NCBI GenBank assembly: GCA_000711775.1 | Contig: ARYC01001917.1 | Span: forward strand, 1-64,000 | Source: Oxytricha trifallax | Taxonomy: Eukaryota; Ciliophora; Spirotrichea; Sporadotrichida; Oxytrichidae | DNA: 64,000 nt | Direction of reading: 5' to 3' | Shown: positions 12,482 through 23,341 of the stretch, in pieces | How positions within the stretch are numbered: position 1 is the stretch's first letter | Layout: every line of letters starts with the position of its first letter | Program-made: the position numbers and the translations under genes | Notes under the pieces: generated by a model | What the model was told of the DNA's origin: nothing | Databases searched by the model: none | The model's input: only the letters and a program-made list of their open reading frames with translations

Positions 12482-13828
12482 TCATTAGCTTTCCAGATTA
12501 TCTTTGATTGAGCTTACTTCTTGACTTTTAGCCTCCTCTATCGAATCCACGGTTGTTTGCATCTCTTCCTCCTCCAGTCGCTTCATGAAGTATTTAGCCA
12601 AGTCTATCTTAATGAAAGGCATTTTCTTCTTTGCTTGCCTCTGTATATCACTCAGGTCCACCAAATGGCATCTTGTCTCAAACGCCTCTTAATCGATCTT
12701 CTTAAGCTTCTTTAGCGGCATTTGATTCGTTGTGATCACTACGACTGTATTCACGTATTCTAATGCTACCTCGCCATACTTTTTCTCAGTGGAGTATCCC
12801 TACCCTTCTAAGAGCCTCTTCATTTTGGCCACTCGATCGCTTCTAAAAAAGTGTTTGTCATTCATTTCATCCATTAGCACGATCTGAGGCTAGAAATTGA
12901 TAGGCACAACTTAGAGCTTGAAATGTGACTGGCCTTCCTGCAGAACATCACACACAAAAATCTATTGGAGCATCTTCACTATCGTCGTATTACCGGTATC
13001 TGCACTGCCATAGAGCCACACGCAGCACTTCTTAGCGTTTTTTTCGCAATAATTACTTTTTAGAGAGCATCCAGAGCTTATGCATATCCCCACTCTTCAA
13101 ACTTAAGGATATCAATTGGTTCTCTGTTATCGTAAGCTGGCTGACTTCTAAGAATGAACTTCTGGAGAGATTCTATAATAGGTATTGCTTTTTTCTTAAT
13201 TAATCCTGTCCCTCTCATGATCTTTGAAAGTGACCGAAGCTTTGATTAATTTTCAGAAATCAATACTAGATCATTTGGGCTTTCCCATGGCGCTTCACAT
13301 ATTCTGTTAGATCTTGAATCTCTCCATTTTAGATTAGCTGAGTGAATTCAACTAACATTTCTGACTTAGTTTTGCTAGATTGTAATGTTGAGGAAGATCG
13401 TCTTGACTGAGAGCTTAATCTTTCCTATAGCGCAGTAAAGTTTTTTATGTCTTCGGCAATCAGAATAACATTGGGTGTCTATTGCAAAATCTCCTCTATA
13501 CTCTTTTCAACGATTGTTTTGATCTTTATTCTAGCTTGCCCAATACCTTGGTGCCTTTGCTTGTCGCCTATTTGAAGTGACTTCTGTGTAGTCCAACAGT
13601 GAGAGGATAGCACTCTATTTCTAAGTATGTCTATTAAGTATCAGTATTCTGGTAAACGCTGACATGCTGAATTCGTTTGTTGATCTGTTTGAGCTCGTGA
13701 ATAATAGTCTCAGAATTCTCAACGCAATACGGGTAATCAACTTCGTAAAGATGAATTAGTCGGTAGTTCATGTTTTAGTATAAGTGATTCTTAATGCTGA
13801 TAGCTGTCAACAAGATAAGTGCATCCAT
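12482..13828 (-). pseudogene. Rep-like superfamily 3 helicase, frameshifted
   Basis: From ATG 13828 the frame reads MDALILLTAISIKN and continues about 100 codons. It then shifts frame near 13560, again in the middle (about 13260) and again near 13045. The C-terminal half is clear: KKCCVWLYGSADTGNTT is a Walker A of SF3 type (the usual GK-T is GN-T here), QIVLMDEMND is Walker B, and VVVITTNQMP is the sensor-1/motif C strand. The sequence ends at TGA 12484-12482. This order and spacing match Rep helicases of circular ssDNA replicons. I could not find a convincing HUH nuclease in the N-terminus; HVSVYQNTDTQQTYLEIE only loosely recalls Rep motif II. Loss of the Walker lysine and the frameshifts indicate a dead copy. 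Confidence 0.75.
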
Positions 13829-13858
13829 TCTTCATTAATCTTAATATTTAAATTAATT

Positions 13859-14304
13859 ATATTTGTCTAATTTAAAAGCATTTAATTCATAATACACAAC
13901 TTTGCCCTATTTGACTGGTGTCAAATGCGCCAAATGTGCCAAATTTTAGTTTTTAATTAAATAATATATTAAAGTAATCTTTTATTAATAACATTAATCA
14001 ATTAAATCTCTAAAACTGATTTCTCTCTAAATCTCCTGCCAAATGTGCCAAATCCGCCAAATCCTCTATAATACACGGGAGATTTAATGATTTCCTCTGC
14101 CAAATATGTCAAATGTCTTTTTCCGCAAATCACAGTAACTCTAGCCGGTAATACTAGTAACCTGGGCACTTATAAACATAACGGCGGGTAAACTGAATCA
14201 AAATATGTTTAATGCCTTTTGTCTTTAGTGGCAGTTAAGATTACTAATATATAATTGATTTATTTGTATTTCTCAAATTTCCTATTTTTATCTATTTTAT
14301 CAAT
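13859..14304 (-). repeat. Right long inverted repeat of the Rep-like element
   Basis: This is the mirror copy of 11969-12414. The complementary iterons (GCCAAATGT type) lie at 13917-13946, 14033-14064 and 14094-14129. Differences from the left copy are scattered substitutions and small indels; CAGTCAAATAGGGC on the left matches GCCCTATTTGACTG here. Confidence 0.9.
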
Positions 14305-14307
14305 AAT

Positions 14308-16130
14308 CATAGTCTTCTTACATTAATAAAGAGCTTATGGATCGAAGGTGTCTATTTTAATCAAAGAAATTTTTTATAATAATAATTTATAGAAACTTTT
14401 TGGTACTCAAACTCTTCAATAATGCTTTTAATTAAAAAATTCTTTGTTATACTTTGTATTGTTCCATTTTTTATCAATAAAATTAAGAACAGGGTAATTT
14501 AAGAAGAGTATAAGAGGGAATCTTGCTAACTTATGTTATTTAAAAATTCACTCAAAAGACTTTCTGGCCTACAGTAACTAGAATTACACAATTACAGCAT
14601 TAAATAGATCACTCTATTGATTATCTTGATCTCTTAATGAGCTTGATATAATTAAATATTTTCATATATCTTTCTAGTTTTAAACTGCTCAGTCTCTTCG
14701 GACAGCATAACTTAGTAAATTTGCAATATTAATCACACTTTAATGACTAAGATAATATCATACAATATATTATCTTAACAAAGCTTTCTACTTCAAAAGT
14801 ATAAATTTCTGCTGGTTTAATTCATTCAATTTTTACTGGTACTTTTACTTTTATTATTCAGGAAGCTTCTCCTGGTATTAATGGGCTTACATTTTTATGT
14901 GGAGATAAAGAAATAAGCTTCTCATTTAAATTATGAGAAGAAATTTTAAATATATTTTAAATAATCAACTATAACATGTTATAGAGTTGAATCAATGGTG
15001 GAATTTCAGTAAGTTACAATAAGGTTGAAAAACTGTACGATATTTGTACCTAATATAGAATATTCTTTATCTAAGTAGAGTATGTTTATATTTAACTCTG
15101 TGGGCAATTTACAAATAAATAAGAAATGTAAAGTAACTAGAGAGCTTTTTCAAAAGAAATGTAAATATATGATATTAAAATAATAAATAATAATTTAATA
15201 AATATTAATTATACATAGAGGACACTATCCAACGAAGCATTTCGACTCTTTAAATATGAAGAGGTGGCTTAATCATAATAATAAAAAATAATACTATTAA
15301 TGTAGTAATAGAATTTAATGAAAAATACGAAATTCAAATAGAATTGAAAAGTATCAAATAAAAGTAAGTAATATTTTAGAATTGTTTTATTATGTATTAA
15401 TTGTAAATATGAAATTATTAATTGAGTCAATAATTTTGGCTTCACTCTACATTTTTATTAGAAATATGGTCAATTTCGAATGTATTTATTAAACCCAAGT
15501 TATGTGAGTTAATCCTAATTCACTTTTTAAAAAAGAAAGTGCTGGATACCTATGGATCTTGGTTATCAAGATTCATCTATAAAGCCTGTATCTTTAAAGA
15601 CCTTTGAAAAAAGAGCTTGAAATATTATATATTATTCATAAGAATTAAAAATAAAAATATTATATTTATAATGTCACAATTACACAACATCAAGGATTGG
15701 TAAAACTAGAAACCATAAATGCAAATTAATTTTCTTGTTTTTAAAGTAAATTATATCATATTTTTAATGGGCATAGATGAAACAAAACTAATAACTATAA
15801 GATACAGAAATTATATTGTAAAGAGTTTATCTAGGCAGGTAAAAAAAGCGCATATAATATTATTTTCTGAAGAAAATTATCTTATAGGGAAAATTTATCA
15901 TGAAAACTCTAAAATAACATGCAAAAATACTAAAAATTGTTAATAAGTCTAAAATGATACTAAACTATCAAAAATATCTATATTTTAGATACATAAAGAA
16001 CAATGTAAAATATTAATTATATATTAGTAAGTGCATAAAACTTGTGAAAAAGTCCATACCAAGAAAATATATTTTCACTTTCATCCCATCTAACTAGAGA
16101 AGTTCTTATTTCTTAGTATTTAAATTATAA
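14308..16130. other. AT-rich stretch without recognisable genes
   Basis: No motif-bearing frame found. The frame at 15719-15943 is short, AT-driven and has no motif, so I do not treat it as a gene. Confidence 0.4.
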
Positions 16131-16139
16131 TTTGCAAAA

Positions 16140-16640
16140 GAAATGCTAAAAAAACTATGATCAGTAGCTTTATATGTAGAATGATTATCCTAATGCTCTA
16201 CAAAAATATTTAATGATTGAACGATATTTGGGATAATTACTTAACCTTAATGTAAAAAGTTAAATTTCTCAAGAAACTTAGAACTCTTCAAAACAGCTCA
16301 AAAACCTCGATTTTGCATATTTTGATCTTTTTAGAATCTTTTATAAATCATAAAATAAATAATCAATATTTGTTTGGATCATAATGCCATTTTATTGGTT
16401 ATGAAAAGTCTTACAACTTTAATATGGCTCAGTGTAGTCAAAAGTTTAAAAAGGTTGATGAACAATAGTGAATAGATTTAGGAGGAGCCGTACTATAAAT
16501 TCAGTTTTATGAGTACATTTGATTAAAGAAAAAATAAGGCCAAGCAGTTTCATGATAAAGATGTTTAGTAGCCTTGATAGTGACGAAAGGGATTTTCATT
16601 TTCACAAGAACTCTAAGCCTAAAAAAATTCCAATTTGAGG
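16140..16640 (+). repeat. Degenerate dispersed repeat, unit A
   Basis: Ordered landmarks are ACTATGATC, TTAAATTTCTCAAGAAAC, AACTCTTCAAAACAG, ATAATGCCATTTT, TGATGAACAATAGTGAATAG and GGGATTTTCATTTTCACAAG. The same order, strongly diverged, occurs inverted at 57350-57745 and in part at 17180-17660. No coding function seen; it may be an old non-autonomous transposon or a repeat-derived IES. Confidence 0.6.
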
Positions 16641-17179
16641 TGCATCAAATCTTTACGGTCCTCGTTCGTGGTCATGATGTGTCCAATTTCCCATTTCAAT
16701 AGTGTATTCGTTATCATCGCCCTTTACTGAACAATAATGTGAGGTCAAAAAGTATTGGAGTGCAGTTTTAATTTTTTCGAAAATAACAATAAGTATTGGA
16801 TTCGAATCGAGGAATTCTGAAAACTTGTGTCAATATTTACTTTTTCATTGCAAATTCTTAATAAATAGTAATAATACAAAATGATATTAAATTTGGATCA
16901 AATTTTATTTAAAACACATTCTTTTTATAAATAGAATTCTATATTTTTGAGTATATACAGTCTTGTTTTTATTAAGAGTATTTATGGATGCGAATGGATG
17001 GCTCTTTAAACCCTAATTAAAATAACATTTATAAAAATAATAAAATTATCTTCACTTCCTCCATCATACACCCCACCCATTCAACTGAAGATCCTACTTT
17101 TCATATAACCCAAGAATTTCACTAAGAATAAATTTTTCCATGGCAAGGCAGGGACAAAACATTAATCACAACAGTTAAT

Positions 17180-17660
17180 CGATATATGACAATTTGTCTA
17201 TTTTAATTCTTTTAAATTTTTACAAAATACTAAATTTATATCAAATTTTGACATTAATGCCATTATCATGATTGTGAAAATTATTTTAACTCATTTATAG
17301 TTCAATATAGTCTGAGTTCATCGAGTCTGATGATCTAAAGTACATAAGTTTAGGAGCATTTAAATTGTAAATGAATATTTTCTGAGGATATTCGAATGAG
17401 GGAAAAGTCCATTTCAAGTTCTCTTCACTTAGATGCTAGCCTTGATATCTCAAAGAGCACTCATATGGTGATGTCTTAAGATGTCAGGTATGATAGAGGA
17501 TCTCAAAAACTATGATCTGTAACTCTTCTATCTTGTGAGAGTCATAGGGCTCTACAAAAATATGATAAGATAAGCCAATATTTGGGATATTTGCTTGACC
17601 TTAATATAAAAAGTTTATTTTCTCAAGATTTTTAAAACTCTTTAAAACAGTTCATTTCCT
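17180..17660 (+). repeat. Degenerate dispersed repeat, unit B parts
   Basis: 17180-17470 carries the later landmarks (GACATTAATGCCATTATC, then GGGAAAAGTCCATTTCAAG). 17490-17660 carries the early landmarks of a further unit (AACTATGATCTGTAAC, then TTCTCAAG, then CTCTTTAAAACAG). This arrangement suggests a decayed tandem of the unit seen at 16140. Confidence 0.55.
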
Positions 17661-18059
17661 ATATCCATGAATCGTTTAATTAATAAAATATTATTGTTTA
17701 ACTTTTCTATAATGAATTTTTCTATCTTTTAAAAAATATTTTAACTGCATTTTTCTATAAAAAATTCTTCAATATATTTATTATCTATAATTAATAAAAG
17801 AATAAATTTTAACAAAATAAGGAGGTTGCTAAAAGTTTATTAAAATAGGATTATTATTATTATAAAAGCTATTCAATTCAGCTTCTCTTTATTGTAATGT
17901 ACAGCAAATACTTGTTTTTTACAAAAAAGATAATAATTTATATTATCATTAATAATTAAGCAACAAAATCTTAATAACCGTTGTATTTATCCTTAATAAT
18001 AATATCCCGATTAAATTAATATTATTAAAAACTTGAAATGGGAGCACTAAGATTTTAAT

Positions 18060-18540
18060 CTACTCTGAAAATAACATTGGTATCCAGAGGCTAAATCTAA
18101 TAGCTTGAACTTAGTGAATGACTTGTAAATACCTTTGAATCTGGAAACCAGCAGCTTCAGTGTGAATACGGAAGGATGGAATGCAATACTAATATTGACT
18201 CATGAATACTACCTCAATTAAAGATGTCAAAATCTCAAGTTGACCCAAGCGTATTATATATTTATTGGTATTTGGGTTGACTCAATAGTAATGTGGTTGC
18301 TACAAGCAATAAATGCAATAATGACTTTTCTTTGAGTTTATGGGAGACTAGGAAAATTAGAATTTCAGGAGCCATTGATGAATGGATTATTAGAAGTGCA
18401 AAAGGTAATTAAATTCTTTTTTTACTTTAGATTTATAGGAAAAGTGGCAAAGTCAAAAATCGGAGCAGCGAAAAAAGTATTGAATTCTTTGCTGCAAAGC
18501 ATGAGAAAGCTATTCCATCTGAGTAATCTATCTTTAATAT
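18060..18540 (+). other. Coding-like fragment of unknown function
   Basis: One frame reads SLWETRKIRISGAIDEWIIR, and after an AT-rich 26-27 nt segment starting GTAATTAAATT and ending ACTTTAG continues NRSSEKSIEFFAAKHEKAIP. That segment could be a short intron or simply coding. Upstream in the same frame are TGA codons (near 18196 and 18276). It could be a lone MDS or a decayed gene. Confidence 0.3.
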
Positions 18541-18598
18541 TCTGATTAAAATATTACACATTTTTAATATTTAAAGTTATAATAGTTTTAAAGTTCCG

Positions 18599-18625
18599 TT
18601 ACCTACTTTTTAAATGTAGGTAACG
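18599..18625. repeat. Short stem-loop
   Basis: GTTACCTAC and GTAGGTAAC form a perfect 9-bp stem around a 9-nt AT loop. There is no adjacent gene to which it could be tied. Confidence 0.5.
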
Positions 18626-19096
18626 CATATAAATCGTATTTTAAATAAAGTAATCCTAATATAAATTTAAGCATAAAACATAAATTATTTATGAAAATTT
18701 AATTAATATAAATCATTTCATTAATATAGTAAGATTTTTGTTATGCTTTAGACTCAAGAAATTTGTATATTCCTTTTCAGATATAAACTTTTTATATTAT
18801 ATTTTTTTACGATACAATCAAACTTCTATATAAAAATATTAACATCTAGATACATTAATAGAATTTTGTTCAAAGTATCTTAAAAGAATGAAATTATTGG
18901 ATAGTAAAATCTTATAAGACAAATTCATGAATCTTGTTTTACACTATATATAATCTTATAATTCCATTTAGAATTAACAAAAGTCTATTTGGAAATACTA
19001 GAATCCTTGATTTTTAATAATTATTTTCAATAAATATAATATATTATAAATCAATGAAATTTAGAAATTAATGGCTGAAAGTAATTAGTGCACATT

Positions 19097-19181
19097 CAAA
19101 ACCCCAAAACCCCTTAGTGAGGTTTATAAGTGCTTTGATTAGTAGAGTAAAGTTGGGGTTTTATTAGGGTTAGTAGAGAAA
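19097..19181 (+). repeat. TBE left terminal inverted repeat
   Basis: Begins CAAAACCCCAAAACCCC and matches 23113-23198 in inverse with about one mismatch (TAGAGT versus TAGGGT). The C4A4 repeats equal spirotrich telomere units. Confidence 0.95.
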
Positions 19182-19235
19182 ACGCAAGTTTAATGAGACT
19201 TTAATATGTATTTAATGAGTATTAGTTTAATTATA

Positions 19236-20673
19236 TCACACGAATTTTACTTGCTTGTCTTTGTTGTATCTCTTGAATCTCACTTTCTTTAGTGGTTCGA
19301 GCATATCGTCTAAGGATTGTCTTGGATATGCTGGAGCTCTACTATTATCTTCTCTACAATCTTCTTTATCTCTTAGCATACATCATCTTGTTTTATGTGC
19401 TTCTCAGCTAGATTTATTGATTATTTTTATATTTTGTATTAATGTAAGTCACGCTTTCCATATCGCACTCTAAAATTATTGCAGCTACTGCCCAAACATC
19501 CCACTAATAGAGCCATTAGTCCATTTCTCTCTGATTGGGAAGTAACCTGGAGTACCAAGAACCTTTGCTAAGGTTACAATCTCTTATCTTAAGGCTCTAT
19601 TAAAATCGATTACGACTACTTCTAAAGGACAAAGGTTAAGCATAACATTTTCAGGCTTCAAATCTCTATGAACATATCCAAGCTCGTGAAATTCCTAAAC
19701 ACCCTTATCAAATTAGATAGAATATCATTCAAGTCATCTAGGTATCTGTTTTAATATAGATAATCTCGGAGAGTCATTTCAAACTTTTTTAGCCATAGCG
19801 CGATGAAACCAAACCCTAAAATAACACCATCTAGCGCGAGCAAATTATTGCAATCTTATTTCTAAGCATCTCTAAGTACAATATATTCGTTAGCAAACTC
19901 ATTTTAATACTGCTCGTTTTTAAGGAGATAGCTGAAAGGATATACCTTATAGGAATAGTCATCAACCACTATGAGTCATGCTTAAGCAGGTACGTTTATA
20001 TGTAATAGTTTTCAATACAACTGCTAAGGTCTACTGCATTTAGTGCAGGAATATACATGGCTCTCTCTTAAAAGCATGCTAAAAAGACATTACCAGCAGG
20101 TTGATTCATTAATTCTATTCGATCTGCCTCTTGAGCTTCTCTGTTATTCTTTTTAAGTCTCAAGATTATTAGATTTTCTTTTAGCGGGCACTAATTTCTA
20201 AGTCTCTTTATCTTAAATCAAGAACTCACTTAGGTGATGCTTCTGCATATGTTTCTCAACTTTAGCTGAGTGAGTATAAGACTTCTCACAAGTCGTGCAC
20301 TAGTACCTGCCATCGACCTTATCATGCTTAAAATACACCTTAGCTTTCCCAGAGTGAACCTCTTTCATATGTCTCTTCAAACTGGAATCAGTAGAGAAAA
20401 AAATTTAGCAGTCTTAGCATTCAAAAGTCTTAATCCTTTAAATCTGAAGCTGTTCCTTTTCTTCCTCAACATCTTTTATTGATGTTTAAACTTCTATTTC
20501 AGCTTTCTCATGTTTTAAACCTATATAATAAAAACCTGTGCTTCAAATTCAAGAGCTCTTAGCTCTGCCTCCCTCTCAATATAAATAACTTCTTGTTTCA
20601 TGGTTGAACCAAAGTTAAGCATTGATTGACCTGCTCCTAAAAGTGCCACTCTACGATTCAAGTGGACCGCCAT
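19236..20673 (-). pseudogene. TBE 57-kDa protein: C2H2 zinc fingers plus protein-kinase-like domain, frameshifted
   Basis: The gene runs from ATG 20673 (MAVHLNRRVALLGAGQSM) to TGA 19236, 1438 nt, matching the known TBE 57-kDa size. Two C2H2 fingers lie in the first third: CQDCQIFFSTDSSLKRHMK and, after a linker, YQCTTCEKSYTHSAKVEKHM. The later part is kinase-like: VDDYSYKVYPFSYLL, then YVHRDLKPENVML (HRD-type catalytic loop with N), then VIDFNRA in the DFG position and GTPGYFPIREKW. The length is not a multiple of three. Frame changes occur near 20510, 20130, 19720 and 19540, so it is broken. It is separated from the 22-kDa gene by about 560 bp containing GGTACTAATTAA repeats. Its cellular role is not established. 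Confidence 0.85.
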
Positions 20674-20839
20674 GTTTAAATTCAAATTTAAATTTCTATT
20701 ATAAAGCTCTTAAAACCTCTATAGCTATAGCTGGACTATATAGGAGTTGCTACAGAATTAATGATGGTTTGATCTCAGCTCTAAGACTTCATATTTATAC
20801 TCAGTTTATAACTATAATTTTTGTAATTATGCACTTAAT

Positions 20840-21065
20840 AATTTTGATTCTGGTACCAACTCAGATAAAGTTCAGGTTGGTACTGGTACAAATTAAGTTT
20901 TGAACCAGATTGGAACGTTTCCATTAAAACCTCACTGGATTAAAACTAGGTACTAATTAAGTTTTGGTACTATTAAATTGGTACCAATTAAACTTAAACG
21001 AATTTAGTACCGGTACTAATTAAATTTAAACAAATTTAGTACTAATTTAATGGAACTAAATTGAT
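20840..21065. repeat. GGTAC/AATTAA repeat block inside TBE
   Basis: Degenerate reiterations of GGTACTAATTAA and GGTACCAATTAA lie between the divergent 57-kDa and 22-kDa genes. The second TBE has a decayed version at 59650-59850. The position suggests a bidirectional promoter or protein-binding region (inference). Confidence 0.5.
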
Positions 21066-21237
21066 AAAAATGGAGCTCCATCTCTGAAGTTTGTACAGCT
21101 TCTGCGAACCTTCTCCACGTATCCTTACAGGGTTGACCTCCTATAAGATGCCCATATTTAATAGTAAGATTTAAAGGATAGGATCCAGAAGTCTATAAAT
21201 TAAAACTTGAAATTCATTAATAGGAAGAGGAACAAAG

Positions 21238-22025
21238 ATGGAATCATTCAATGAACAAATGAAAAGGGTTGAGGCTCAAGAAATGATCTCAAGATTCAGA
21301 AGCAAGGAGGATCTCTATCGAGACCTTACTTAGCATGGTAAAATAAATTGATGTTAATCAACGATGTATACAGTTGGTCTATTCCTTCCAACGATGGAAG
21401 GTACTAAAATATCATTCAAAAAGCAATACTCTGCGAGGAGAAGAAAGCTTTTAAAAACAAAGAAATCAAACTGATTGAAATACCTAACTACCCAGAGATT
21501 TCAGTCACAAATCTCAACGAGGATGCAATGAAAGATGAGGAAGTGGTTATTTACCCTCCTAGCAAGAAGTAACTCTCAAATAAATTACCTCAAAGAAACT
21601 TCTTCTTTGGTGTTCTTGGTACAATAAAAGAGGATTATTTGAGAGAAATTATAGAAGAAGCTCATAAGAAACGCTACTCTATTTCTCCTGAAGATTAAAA
21701 GAAGCAAGGAATACTAATAAGCGAGACGTGGATAGCAGAGCTTAAGAAGCATCCTTATCTCTCTAGTAAGCTTTGATTTATAACTTTTGAGGGAAACCTG
21801 GAACTGGTATATTTCTAATGAAAGAGAATGCAAAGGTTCACAGAGAGAAAGTCTCAAACCATTCATTAAGTTAGAAAAAGACTTAATAATGAAGTTTAAA
21901 AGCCTGATGAAATGAACATAGATGCTGGTGCTGGAACAAAGAGAAGAAACATGGGTCCTAGTAAAGCACCAGAGGAAGAAAAGAAAGAGAAGCCGAATCC
22001 ATTTAAGAGTTAGTTTGATATGTGA
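21238..22025 (+). pseudogene. TBE 22-kDa protein gene, frameshifted
   Basis: ATG 21238 starts MESFNEQMKRVEAQEMISRF. A frameshift near 21328 moves the sequence to the next frame, which continues MLINDVYSWSIPSNDGRY, NYPEISVTNLNEDAMKDEE, RNFFFGVLGTIKEDYLRE and ISETWIAELKKHPYLSSKL to TGA 21774. Further coding-like sequence (RNMGPSKAPEEEKKEKPNPF) in another frame ends at TGA 22023, only 6 bp before the convergent transposase stop. The acidic/lysine-rich tail may be the true C-terminus after a second frameshift. Position and orientation match the TBE 22-kDa ORF; its function is unknown. Confidence 0.8.
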
Positions 22026-22031
22026 AATAAT

Positions 22032-23096
22032 TCATCCATTTAAGTCTAACACTTATTAATAAACATTCATTCTTCCTTTCCTTGCACATATCGTAGTCTA
22101 GTAATTACCCACTCTCTTGCAACTACTCTGTATTAAGTCTACTGTGTCGATTGGTAGATAATGCATTAGGTGATACAGCAAGAGTTTCTTGTAGTGAGTC
22201 TTAATCTAACTCCAATAGAATTCGATTCCATTAAATTGAAGACTGTAAGGAACGTTATACAAAGGAGTTATCTTTAATTCTTCATAAGCTTTCTTAGATT
22301 CCTTAGTCTTATGAACTGAGAGGTTATCAACAAACAGGATGATCTCTTGATCGTTGTACTTATCTCTTAGCTTATGTAAGAACTCTATATACTGCTCTCG
22401 CTTAATAGAGCGAGGATAAATAACATAAGTTTCTAAGCCTGAATCTTCACTGATACCAGCCAAAATTGCGTGAGTGACAACCTTAACCTTTTAGTCATAC
22501 ACTTCTATATTATCGTACTTCTTGTACCAAGACTTATTATTAAAGGTGTTGAACGTAAACACAGCTTCATCAGCGTGTATGAACTTGATGTTATTATCAA
22601 TAGACCTCTGCATTTAATCAAATATATAGTTTAAATTATTACTATAAAATGGCATTGTGAAATCAATCACTCATTTCACTCTGTTAAAAGTCTTGAAAGT
22701 AATACCATTTCTTCTATAAATATTGGCTATAGTTTAAGGAGAGATACGCATGTCAGGAAACTTTCGATGAAACATCACAGCTCGCTAGTCAAGTGGGAAA
22801 TGTGCCCAATACTTAAGAGTCTTAGAATCGCAGAGATATTCAATATGCTGCTAAGAGAACTTTTATTTTCTTACAGGATGTTATCAAGAACCAGAATTGA
22901 AATGCTAAACAGCTAGCAAGCAGTGATACCTTACAGTCGAAGCACTCTTACACAATAGCTTTGCAATCGCACAATAATTCATCACTGGTTTGAGTTAGTC
23001 TATATTAATACTCGTACCTTACCTAAGCTTAAGCAGTAAATGTAAATACTTCTCATCATAAATAGACCCCAAAAATCGCTAATTTCTATTTCTCAT
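22032..23096 (-). pseudogene. TBE 42-kDa transposase (IS630/Tc1 DDE family) with two in-frame TGA codons
   Basis: The frame runs from ATG 23096 (MRNRNQRFLGSIYDEKYLH) to TGA 22034-22032: 355 codons, the size of the 42-kDa TBE transposase. The catalytic triad is present: D in FIHADEAVF, D in IILFVDNLSVHKT, and E in FNGIEFYWS. The spacing between the last two is 34 residues (DD34E). A helix-turn-helix region lies in the first 130 residues. Two in-frame TGA codons, at 22886-22884 (codon 71) and 22673-22671 (codon 142), interrupt an otherwise perfect frame; TGA is the only stop in this code, so the copy is presumably inactive. The enzyme cuts and joins transposon ends and is implicated in IES removal in Oxytricha (known for TBE). 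Confidence 0.92.
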
Positions 23097-23112
23097 TTTG
23101 CAAACTGGCCTA

Positions 23113-23198
23113 ATTTCTCTACTAACCCTAATAAAACCCCAACTTTACCCTACTAATCAAAGCACTTATAAACCTCACTAAGGGGTTTTGGGGTTTTG
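23113..23198 (-). repeat. TBE right terminal inverted repeat
   Basis: Inverse partner of 19097-19181. It ends GGGGTTTTGGGGTTTTG at 23198 and is followed by the ATT duplication. Confidence 0.95.
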
Positions 23199-23341
23199 AT
23201 TAGCTACCTTATTTAAATTAAAGAATATAAGCAATAAAAAATTAATCTTATTCTCAGCATTTTTTAATTAAATATAATTTTTTATATAATATAATCTTAG
23301 GGTATAATTAATTTGGATATTAATATATTTTTGGCTTAACT

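Larger units (their letters stand above)
11969..14304. mobile_element. 2.3-kb element with 446-bp inverted repeats and a Rep-like SF3 helicase gene
   Basis: The termini ATTGATAAAATAG and CTATTTTATCAAT begin inverted repeats of about 446 bp on each side, with a few mismatches. AAT directly abuts both ends (11966-11968 and 14305-14307), a plausible 3-bp target duplication. The 1.4-kb interior is filled by one minus-strand helicase-like pseudogene. Each repeat carries three clusters of 9-bp iterons. TIR length, gene type and iterons together do not fit TBE, Tc1/mariner or Helitron elements. Confidence 0.85.
19097..23198. mobile_element. TBE-type transposon, full length (4102 bp)
   Basis: The ends are CAAAACCCCAAAACCCC and its complement, heading inverted repeats of about 85 bp. 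ATT is duplicated at 19094-19096 and 23199-23201, matching the ANT target preference described for TBE elements. Gene layout is as known for TBE: a 57-kDa zinc-finger/kinase gene (minus), a 22-kDa gene (plus) and a 42-kDa transposase (minus). TBE transposases act in programmed genome rearrangement in Oxytricha (established knowledge). All three genes here carry lesions, so this copy is probably not autonomous. Confidence 0.95.

Noticed and set aside
12521-12715. Plus-strand ORF of 64 codons
   Set aside because: Antisense to the C-terminal half of the Rep-like helicase gene, which has recognisable motifs.
11969-14304. Interpretation as a Helitron
   Set aside because: Helitrons lack long terminal inverted repeats and encode a Rep fused to a Pif1-type SF1 helicase; here the motifs are SF3 and the repeats are 446 bp.
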